Of a DNA stretch of 8,186 nt, positions 1 through 5,391 are shown in pieces (the first letter of the stretch is position 1; each line of letters begins with the position of its first letter). Both the position numbers and the translations under genes were made by a program. The stretch comes from an uncultured Pseudomonadota bacterium (lineage in GTDB: Bacteria; Myxococcota_A; UBA796; GCA-2862545): positions 1 through 8,186 of the forward strand of contig CALATR010000132.1 of the NCBI GenBank assembly GCA_937891875.1, read 5' to 3'. The notes beneath the pieces are model-generated. The model searched no databases. It had not been told where the DNA came from and saw only the letters and a program-made list of their open reading frames with translations.

Positions 1-135
1 CACCGCCATGAGAAACGCCGAAGGCGGATCGAGTGGGAGCAGGTGTCCTTCGCGTGGTTTGGCGCAGCGTCCGACGTCGGAGGTGCCGATCAAGCTCGGC
101 GGAGGCCCACCGTGCTGGCTCTACAGCACAGGCTG

Positions 136-1257
136 CTAGCCGAAGACGCCGATTCCCCGCGGCTCGAAGCCCGGGAGGATCGCATCGAGGTCGGGCTGGC
201 CGAGGGCGCTGCACAGCACCTCCGCGTACACGTCGCGCGCGTCGAGGGTGACGGGCACGTCGTGGGCGTCCAGCACCCCGCCGGGGGCCAGGCCGGGCCA
301 GTCGGCGAGCACCTGGCTGCCGGACACGGTGCCGCCCAGGACGAAGCCCGCGCCTCCGCGACCATGGTCCGTGCCGAGGGAGCCGTTCTCGGGCACCCGC
401 CGGCCGAACTCGGACAGCACGACCACCGTGGTGCGCGCCCAGTGCGTCCCCAGCGCCTGGCGCAGGGTCAGCAGGCCGTCGCCCAGCTGGCGGGCGAGGT
501 CGGTGAAGAGCGCGTCCTGCACGAAGTGGGTGTCCCAGCCATCCAGGTCCAGGCAGGCGATCTCCAGGCCCACGTCGGCGCGCACCAGGGTGGCGAGGTC
601 GCGGAGCTGACGTCCGAAGCGGGTCTCGGGCCAGGCGCCTGCCGGGGGCTCGGCGTCGCGGAGGCGGTCGAGGGCGGACAGGGCGTCCAGGGTGCGCCCG
701 CCGGCCTGACCGAGGGGGCCGGGCTGGGCGCCGTACAGCGATCCGAGCGCGCTCGCCAGGGCCGGGCGGGGTCCGCGGGGGAGCTCGTCGAGGCTCTCGA
801 GCACGGTGACCGACGGGGCGCCACGCAGGGACTCGGGCAGGGTGCGGCCAAAGGCGATCGCGGTCAGCGGGCCGGCCTCTCGGGTGCGGGCTCGGCTGTG
901 CAGGTGGCGGGCGAGCCAGCCCGAGCCGGTGTCGCGTCCGGGGGCGCCGGCGTGCTCGATGCGGTCCTGGGCCTGGAAGTGCGAGCGGCTGGTGTCGTCG
1001 GTGCCCAGTCCGTGGAGCACGGTCACGCCACCCTCGGTCCACAGGGTGTGCACGCCGGAGAGTGCAGGATGCAGGCCGAAGAACCCGTCCAGGTCCAGGG
1101 CGCCGCCGGCCGCGTCCGGGTCGGAGAGCCCGAGGGTGGGGCGGTAGCTGCGGTAGTCGTCGTCGGCGAACGGGGGCACGAGCGACAGGCCGTCGGCGCC
1201 GCCGCGCAGGAAGATGTGCACCAGGATCGGCGCGTCGTCGGGGGAACGGCAGCGCAT
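136..1257 (-). CDS. DUF1501 family protein without a signal peptide
   Basis: A 373-residue protein of the DUF1501 family, which belongs to the alkaline phosphatase/sulfatase fold group; no reaction is established for it. The family opening is seen at residues 16-28 (FLRGGADGLSLVP). The GWDTH motif is at about 240-244, SEFGR at 282-286 and GTDHG at 295-299; the Asp and His residues of these motifs are candidate metal ligands by analogy with the fold. The start is the ATG at 1257, one base inside the stop of the DUF1800 gene, with AGGTGA upstream. An in-frame extension to 1512 only reads the DUF1800 gene in another frame and gives Arg/Pro-rich nonsense. Many DUF1501 proteins begin with a Tat signal; this one starts directly at the domain, so its location is uncertain. 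Family assignment is firm, function unknown. Confidence 0.93.
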   Translation of the reverse strand: MRCRSPDDAPILVHIFLRGGADGLSLVPPFADDDYRSYRPTLGLSDPDAAGGALDLDGFFGLHPALSGVHTLWTEGGVTVLHGLGTDDTSRSHFQAQDRIEHAGAPGRDTGSGWLARHLHSRARTREAGPLTAIAFGRTLPESLRGAPSVTVLESLDELPRGPRPALASALGSLYGAQPGPLGQAGGRTLDALSALDRLRDAEPPAGAWPETRFGRQLRDLATLVRADVGLEIACLDLDGWDTHFVQDALFTDLARQLGDGLLTLRQALGTHWARTTVVVLSEFGRRVPENGSLGTDHGRGGAGFVLGGTVSGSQVLADWPGLAPGGVLDAHDVPVTLDARDVYAEVLCSALGQPDLDAILPGFEPRGIGVFG

Positions 1258-1268
1258 CAGGTCACCTG
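1253..1268 (-). promoter_or_regulatory. TGATG translational coupling junction, DUF1800 to DUF1501
   Basis: On the minus strand this reads CAGGTGACCTGATGCG. The TGA stop of the upstream gene and the ATG of the DUF1501 gene share one A. The AGGTGA inside the last codons can act as the ribosome binding site, ending four bases before the ATG. This supports the ATG at 1257 as the start and suggests termination-reinitiation. The same arrangement with nearly the same sequence occurs at 2710-2725. Confidence 0.75.
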
Positions 1269-2714
1269 GAAGGCGGGGCTGGCGAGGGTGAGTGCGGCGG
1301 TGGCGCGCCAGGGGTCGTCGGCCTCGGTGCGGACCAGGCGCAGGGCGGCGCGCTCCTCGGGGGTGGGGGCGCGCCCGATCAGGTGGGCGAACAGGGCGTC
1401 CGGGTTCTCTCCGAGACCGTGGCGCAGCGCCTCCCACGGCACCTGGGCGAGGGTCGCGGCATGAGCGAGGTCGCGGGCGAAGGTCCAGCGCCAGGCCAGG
1501 GTGCCCAGCCACGGGCTCTCCTCCCAGGGGTAGCCGTCCGGGGTCGGGTGCCCGCCGGTGGGCTGACCGAGGCGCTCGAGGGTGCGCAGCAGCTCCGGGC
1601 CCGCGTGGTGGATGGCGCCGAGACCGCGCAGGGCGGACACGACGAAGCGGAAGGGGCGCTTGAGGCGGGTGCCGGGGGCGGCGTCGAGGGCGGGGTGGAG
1701 CAGGGTCGTGCGCACGCAGGCGCGCAGGTCTCCGTCGGTCTGACGGAAGGTGAGCGCGACCTGGGCGATCGCGTCTTCGGGAGCTTCTTCACCGAGAAAC
1801 CAGCGGCACAGCTTGGTCGCGACGAAGCGGCTGGTGCTCTCGTGGGCCAGCACGACATCGAGCAGGGCGTCCAGCTCGTCCTCTCCCTGGCCCGGCTGCA
1901 GGGTGTGGCCCAGGACCTGCTTGACGCCGGGATCGTGGTGGGCGGGCTCGAAGCGCACGGTGCCCTGACCCCAGTCGTCGCCGTCGCCGACCGTCCAGCC
2001 GGACAGGGCGCGCGCCGCCTCCATGACGTCGCGCTGGACGTAGCCGCCGCTGACGCCCAGGGTGTGCAGCTCCAGCAGCTCGCGGGCGTAGTTCTCGTTG
2101 GGGATGTCGCCGCCGCCGGCCTTGTTGTCGGCGCCGTCCAGGTAGAGCAGCATCGCCGGCGACAGGGCGCTCGCCCGGACCAGCTCGCGGAACGAGCCCA
2201 GGGCGTGGGCGCGGATGAGGCCGTGATCGTGGGCCTTGTAGGCGACCACATCCCCCTTCGCGACGGCGATGTTGAAGTGGTCTCCCCACAGGGCGGTCAG
2301 GCTCTCGAGCAGCTGGCGCTCGGAGAAGGTGGCGCGGAGGAGCTCGTGGCGGGCGTGTTCCTCGCGAAGCTGGGCGTGGCGGGTCGACAGGTTCTCGGCG
2401 GGGGAGGCGTGCACCGACTCGAAGCGCCGGGCGAGGGCGCGACAGGCGCTGTCGTCGATGTCGTCGGGGTGGAGCTGGCGCTCGATCCAGGCGGGTCGGC
2501 CGAGGGCGAGCAGCGCCTCCCGATCGCCGGGCCAGGGGCCGAGTCCGGCACGGGACAGGAAGAGGTGGGCCGGGTCGATGGCTGCGGAGCCGGGCACCGC
2601 GACGGCGTCGGGCCACGAGGCGCCGAGCCAGCGTGCGGTCTGACCGCGCAGGCCGTCACAGGCGACCAGCGTCGCGGCGGCTCCGATCAGGAAGCCCCGG
2701 CGGCTGGTCCGCAT
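1257..2714 (-). CDS. DUF1800 family protein, Tat-exported lipoprotein
   Basis: A 485-residue DUF1800 protein, within the usual family range. The N-terminus is a twin-arginine signal (SRRGFLIG, residues 4-11) followed by a lipobox LVAC ending at Cys19, so the product should be exported folded through Tat and lipidated; Asp is at position +2. Family marks in order are AHLFLSRAGLG near the start of the mature protein, WGDHFNI in the first third, NENYARELLELHTLG from residue 206 and ARALSGWTVGD after it. The C-terminal part contains KRPFRFVVSALRGLG and GYPWEESPWLG. Its molecular function is unknown. It is sandwiched by one-base stop/start overlaps between a membrane protein and a DUF1501 protein, the family with which DUF1800 is most often paired. 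Assignment is firm; lipidation is inferred from the lipobox. Confidence 0.95.
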   Translation of the reverse strand: MRTSRRGFLIGAAATLVACDGLRGQTARWLGASWPDAVAVPGSAAIDPAHLFLSRAGLGPWPGDREALLALGRPAWIERQLHPDDIDDSACRALARRFESVHASPAENLSTRHAQLREEHARHELLRATFSERQLLESLTALWGDHFNIAVAKGDVVAYKAHDHGLIRAHALGSFRELVRASALSPAMLLYLDGADNKAGGGDIPNENYARELLELHTLGVSGGYVQRDVMEAARALSGWTVGDGDDWGQGTVRFEPAHHDPGVKQVLGHTLQPGQGEDELDALLDVVLAHESTSRFVATKLCRWFLGEEAPEDAIAQVALTFRQTDGDLRACVRTTLLHPALDAAPGTRLKRPFRFVVSALRGLGAIHHAGPELLRTLERLGQPTGGHPTPDGYPWEESPWLGTLAWRWTFARDLAHAATLAQVPWEALRHGLGENPDALFAHLIGRAPTPEERAALRLVRTEADDPWRATAALTLASPAFQVT

Positions 2715-2725
2715 CAGGCGACCTG
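2710..2725 (-). promoter_or_regulatory. TGATG translational coupling junction, membrane protein to DUF1800
   Basis: On the minus strand this reads CAGGTCGCCTGATGCG, differing from the junction at 1253-1268 at two bases only. The stop of the membrane-protein gene and the ATG of the DUF1800 gene overlap by one base. The AGGT upstream is a weak ribosome binding site, so initiation probably depends on ribosomes finishing the upstream gene. Confidence 0.7.
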
Positions 2726-3247
2726 GGCGACAGGATCGGCGGCGTCCGCGGCGGTGGACTCACGGGGGCGCAGCTTGAAGACGAGACCCAGGCCGACCGC
2801 GCCCGTGCCGGCGGCGGCGATGGCCGGGAGCAGCAGGAACCAGCCGAGGATGGGCAGGCCGGAGATCAGCACCAGCACGACTCCGCCCTTGAGGGTGGCG
2901 AGCCAGGGGCGGGTGGCGTCGGCAGGTCCGGACAGGCGCTGACCCAGGTGGGTGGCGAGGCCGGCGACCCCGATGAGCCCGACCAGCATCCACACGGCGA
3001 GCCACAGCACGCCGATGGCGCGCACGGGGCCGGGTCCGACATTCATCAGGATCAACGCGGGGACCAGCAGGGGGAGCTGGAGCAGCACCCCGACCGGCAG
3101 GGTGAGCCAGGGGGTGCGGGCGAAGCGGGCGGTGGTCTGGCCGGTGAGCCGCGGCAGGGCGGCGCGCACGGCGAGGAACAGGGCGGGCACGGCCACCAGC
3201 AGCCCGATCAGGCTGGCGATGACGGCGGTCACATCGGCGAGGATCAC
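2714..3247 (-). CDS. multispan membrane protein of unknown function
   Basis: A 177-residue integral membrane protein with hydrophobic segments at about 8-31, 47-68, 76-98 and 122-157; the last is long enough for one or two passes. A short polar tail ends in QVA. The pattern in the last span (LKGGVVLVLISGLPILGWFL) is a Gly/Pro-rich type seen in several small membrane proteins, but I do not recognise a named family. The start is the GTG at 3247, because GGAGG lies four bases upstream and the first span follows at once; an in-frame GTG at 3298 would add 17 residues with no ribosome binding site and no clear domain. The stop overlaps the DUF1800 start, so the product may anchor or assist the exported DUF1800/DUF1501 pair. 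That role is inference from coupling alone. Confidence 0.8.
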   Translation of the reverse strand: MILADVTAVIASLIGLLVAVPALFLAVRAALPRLTGQTTARFARTPWLTLPVGVLLQLPLLVPALILMNVGPGPVRAIGVLWLAVWMLVGLIGVAGLATHLGQRLSGPADATRPWLATLKGGVVLVLISGLPILGWFLLLPAIAAAGTGAVGLGLVFKLRPRESTAADAADPVAQVA

Positions 3248-3251
3248 GGGG

Positions 3252-3256
3252 CCTCC
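3252..3256 (-). promoter_or_regulatory. ribosome binding site deciding the GTG start at 3247
   Basis: GGAGG on the minus strand, four bases before GTG. The same GGAGG-plus-four spacing precedes the small peptide gene (5291-5295) and recN (5382-5387), which argues for this start over the in-frame GTG at 3298. Confidence 0.55.
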
Positions 3257-3340
3257 GAGCGCGGGCGTCACCGGAGGAGACGTGCGTCGGACGCCCACAT
3301 TGCATCAGACACCGGAATCGGCGGGGAGCGGACCACCTCG

Positions 3341-4048
3341 TCAGGCCGCGGCGCGGGCCCGGCCGGCGGTGTTGCTCTGCTCGGGGCCGGTCTCTTCCTC
3401 GGCGTAGCTGACGACCTCATCGGCGAGGTCGCGCAGGCCGTCCAGGTGGCCGGTCAGGGCCTGCACCAGGCGCTCCTGCACCACGGTCATCGGCGTGAAG
3501 GACAGGCCGCGCAGGCTGACCTGCATGCGGCGGGCGGTGTCGCGGGTCGCCGAGCCGATGCTGTGCAGCAGCTGGGTCTGGGCCTCGATGAGGGCCTCCT
3601 CCTCGCGGGGGAGCGCCACGCTCCGTGCCTCGAACACCACCTCTTCGGTCACGTCCTCGACCTCGAAGTCGACCGCGTCACCCCAGGAGTCGACCCCACG
3701 GGGCGCCTCGCCCAGGATCTCGAGCTGGCCGCGCAGCTCCCAGGACTCGTCCATCAGGGTGCCGGCCTTCTCGGCGATCTCGTCGTAGGCGGCGCGGTGG
3801 GCCTGGAGCAGGGGCATCAGCCACGCGCCGAGGCCACCGGCGATGCAGGGGGCGAGCAGGGAGACCCACAGGCCCGGCGACGCGACGAAGCCGGCCATGC
3901 CGGAGCCGGCGAGGATCTCGACCGTGAGAGAGGCGAGCGGCAGCAGGGCACCGACGACGGCACCCAGGCCAAGGCCCAGGGCCACGGTCTCGGGACGGGA
4001 AGAAGGGGCGACGTCAGGCGTCTCGAACGCGACGAAGGGGGTCGTCAT
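3341..4048 (-). CDS. protein with two N-terminal membrane spans and a helical cytoplasmic tail
   Basis: A 235-residue protein I cannot assign to a named family. Residues 1-20 are polar. Two hydrophobic segments follow at about 22-46 and 55-81, rich in Gly, Ala and Leu, and form a hairpin in the membrane. Residues 82-235 are hydrophilic, Glu-rich and predicted mainly helical by eye, with stretches such as EIAEKAGTLMDESWELRGQL and EEEALIEAQTQLLHSIGSA that could form coiled coils. The tail ends in a small Ala/Arg-rich sequence. The ATG at 4048 is preceded by GAGGTGA five bases upstream, a good ribosome binding site. It is separated from its neighbours by about 90-105 bases on each side, so co-transcription is possible but not shown. 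The architecture would suit a membrane-tethered scaffold or sensor; no catalytic motif is visible. Confidence 0.85.
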   Translation of the reverse strand: MTTPFVAFETPDVAPSSRPETVALGLGLGAVVGALLPLASLTVEILAGSGMAGFVASPGLWVSLLAPCIAGGLGAWLMPLLQAHRAAYDEIAEKAGTLMDESWELRGQLEILGEAPRGVDSWGDAVDFEVEDVTEEVVFEARSVALPREEEALIEAQTQLLHSIGSATRDTARRMQVSLRGLSFTPMTVVQERLVQALTGHLDGLRDLADEVVSYAEEETGPEQSNTAGRARAAA

Positions 4049-4152
4049 CGCTCACCTCGGCGGGAGTTCAGGGGGTTGGGTGCCCCTCGACACATCCGCC
4101 GCGGGTGTTGAGCCGGTCGGCTGGCCTTTTTGGATCTGCCGGGTTGCAGGCC

Positions 4153-5064
4153 CTACTTGGCGCTGAGCAGCTCGACCTTGAACATCAGGTCCGCGTGGGG
4201 CGGGATCGAGCCCGCGCCGGCCGCGCCGTAGCCCAGGTACGCCGGGATCTTCAGCACCCGGGTACCGCCGACCCGCATGCCGCGCAGGCCCTTGTCCCAG
4301 CCGAGGATCACCTGCCCGCCGCCCAGCTCGAAGCTGAACGGCTCCGCGCGGGCCAGCGACGAGTCGAAGCGCTCGCCGCTCTCGACCACCCAGCCCGTGT
4401 ACTCGACGGTGACCACCTGGCCTTTCTGCAGCTCCGGACCGTCCCCGACGACCAGATCGGCGATCTGCAGGCCGTTCTTCTTCTGGTCCCAGGCGTCGTC
4501 TTCCACCTCGGGCGGGCTGGCGGGAGGCTCGCGGAGGGCGGTGGTGGTGGGGGAGCCCTCCAGGCGGTTGCCGGTGGGGGGACGCTCGCCCGTGGCGCCC
4601 TGTGCATCGCCCCCGGCGGGAGGCTCGACCGGGTCGCCCGCGGCCAGCTGCTCCTCCGAGAACACGGTCAGCAGCGCGGTCATCGGCGTGCCTGCCCCGC
4701 TGGTGAGCGCGGCGGGGATCTCGATGTAGCGGACCCCGCCCTCGCGCATGCCATCGAGCCCCAGGTCCAGGCCGCGGATCAGGCTGCCGCCGCCGATCAC
4801 CACCTGCAGCGGCTTGCCCGCGGAGCCGATCTGGACCGGTGCCGTGCCCGGGGTCGCCCACAGCTTGATCGCCACCATCGCCGTGGCCCCGCCCTTGAGC
4901 GGGTCGCCCTCGCCCCGCGCCAGATCCGCGATGCGCAGCCCCTCGGGGCCGTCGCGGAAGTCCTCGGCAGCGACCTCGGGCGGTGCGGCGACCGGATCTG
5001 CCGCGAGTGCCGTGGGTGCGGCGAGGAGCATGAGCAGGGCGATCGAGGCGAGCGGGAACTTCAC
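4153..5064 (-). CDS. secreted tandem FKBP-type peptidyl-prolyl cis-trans isomerase
   Basis: A 303-residue exported protein. Residues 1-21 are a Sec signal (Lys2, hydrophobic core, ALA cleavage site). Two FKBP-like units follow, joined by a Pro/Gly/acidic linker at about 140-195. The C-terminal unit (about 198-300) carries the FKBP pocket: Tyr222 in EYTGW, RFDSS at 232-236, QVILGWDKGL at 251-260 with Trp256, GYG at 278-280 and SIPPHADLMFKVELL at the end. It should catalyse proline isomerisation in the periplasm or outside the cell. The N-terminal unit (about 42-135) has the same lead-in (GLRIADL against GLQIADL) but lacks the FD pair and has Leu99 where Trp is expected, so it is probably inactive. 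The start is a GTG with GGAG five bases upstream. No transmembrane anchor or lipobox is seen. Confidence 0.93.
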   Translation of the reverse strand: MKFPLASIALLMLLAAPTALAADPVAAPPEVAAEDFRDGPEGLRIADLARGEGDPLKGGATAMVAIKLWATPGTAPVQIGSAGKPLQVVIGGGSLIRGLDLGLDGMREGGVRYIEIPAALTSGAGTPMTALLTVFSEEQLAAGDPVEPPAGGDAQGATGERPPTGNRLEGSPTTTALREPPASPPEVEDDAWDQKKNGLQIADLVVGDGPELQKGQVVTVEYTGWVVESGERFDSSLARAEPFSFELGGGQVILGWDKGLRGMRVGGTRVLKIPAYLGYGAAGAGSIPPHADLMFKVELLSAK

Positions 5065-5080
5065 GCGGACTCCGTCCAGG

Positions 5081-5107
5081 GCGGGTCAGCCGTCGGCCGA
5101 CACCCGC
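5081..5107. repeat. inverted repeat upstream of the FKBP gene
   Basis: Arms GCGGGT (5081-5086) and ACCCGC (5102-5107) flank 15 bases that contain the perfect palindrome GTCGGCCGAC. It lies 17 bases upstream of the FKBP start codon and about 70 bases past the end of the small peptide gene. No T-run follows in either direction, so a terminator is unlikely; an operator or a 5' leader hairpin is possible. Such repeats arise easily in GC-rich DNA. Confidence 0.3.
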
Positions 5108-5175
5108 GCCTATCCGCATGGACCCCGCAGCGCGACGTCAGCGTCCGTCACGAGGTGTGCAGCGCCTGCCTGCGG

Positions 5176-5286
5176 CTAGTCCAGCTCGTCGGCGATGTCC
5201 TCGAGCGCTTCGGGGTCGAGGGATCCGAAGGCGAGGGCGGTGAAGCCCGACAGCACCAGGAGCGAGAGGATCAGCTTCTTGGCCAT
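5176..5286 (-). CDS. 36-residue single-span membrane or exported peptide
   Basis: A short gene starting MAKKLILSLLVLSG. Two lysines precede a hydrophobic segment at residues 5-20, and the last 16 residues are strongly acidic (SLDPEALEDIADELD). This is the layout of a small membrane protein with a short acidic tail, or of a signal peptide releasing an acidic fragment; there is no lipobox Cys. The ATG at 5286 has GGAGG four bases upstream, the same geometry as recN. The coding stretch uses more A and T at its 5' end than the long genes do, as expected for a Lys/Ile-rich signal. The minus frame is open far upstream into recN, but that part is antisense shadow. It is transcribed away from recN and reads toward the FKBP gene 111 bases on. 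I do not recognise a family; expression is inferred from the start signals. Confidence 0.62.
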   Translation of the reverse strand: MAKKLILSLLVLSGFTALAFGSLDPEALEDIADELD

Positions 5287-5290
5287 GGTT

Positions 5291-5295
5291 CCTCC
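5291..5295 (-). promoter_or_regulatory. ribosome binding site of the small peptide gene
   Basis: GGAGG on the minus strand, four bases before the ATG at 5286. It is the main evidence that the 36-codon frame is translated and that its start is here rather than far upstream. Confidence 0.6.
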
Positions 5296-5381
5296 AGTAG
5301 GGAATCGGGGCCAGACTATCACCGGCGGTGAAGTCCGGGCAGTGGTTGCGGCGTCCCGTCCGTCGGCTAGCCGTTGCTGGC

Positions 5382-5387
5382 GGGAGG
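5382..5387 (+). promoter_or_regulatory. ribosome binding site deciding the recN start
   Basis: GGGAGG, four bases before the ATG at 5392. It selects this ATG over the in-frame TTG at 5374, which has no such site. Confidence 0.65.
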
Positions 5388-5391
5388 CCCG

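Larger units (their letters stand above)
5287..5391. promoter_or_regulatory. divergent promoter region between the small peptide gene and recN
   Basis: This 105-base spacer must hold the promoters for both divergent blocks. The imperfect palindrome TCACC-GGC-GGTGA lies at 5319-5331. Overlapping it on the minus strand is a possible extended -10 (TGATAGTCT, 5321-5313) that would put transcription start about 20 bases before the ATG at 5286. On the plus strand TATCAC (5317-5322) is a weak -10 match. A second, perfect palindrome CGGCTAGCCG lies at 5364-5373, just upstream of the recN ribosome binding site. I see no convincing -35 boxes and no match to the E. coli (CTGT-N8-ACAG) or alphaproteobacterial (GAAC-N7-GTTC) LexA box, although recN is SOS-controlled in many bacteria. 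Confidence 0.45.

Noticed and set aside
1..9. ATG GCG GTG on the minus strand at the left edge, a possible next gene
   Set aside because: Only three codons are visible and there is no ribosome binding site upstream.
12..26. CGCC-TTC-GGCG hairpin followed by TTTC on the minus strand, downstream of the DUF1501 gene
   Set aside because: A four-pair stem over 100 bases past the stop codon with a broken T-run is too weak to call a terminator.
1062..2942. 626-codon open frame on the plus strand opposite the DUF1800 gene
   Set aside because: It is Gly/Ala/Arg/Gln-rich with no domain, lies antisense to an unmistakable DUF1800 gene and is the usual shadow frame of high-GC coding DNA.
3263..3296. GGGCGT...ACGCCC inverted repeat and the GCGTC-G-GACGC palindrome inside it
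   Set aside because: The 22-base loop and GC-rich context make chance likely; no T-run follows and no regulator context supports it.
2633..4111. 492-codon plus-strand frame opposite two membrane-protein genes
   Set aside because: Low-complexity Gly/Asp/Gln/His-rich translation with no motifs, spanning several genes and their spacers on the other strand.
4110..4140. Small hairpin followed by TTTTT on the plus strand, terminator-like
   Set aside because: The stem is only four pairs and is separated from the T-run by GGCC; no plus-strand gene ends nearby, and on the minus strand the run is A, not T.
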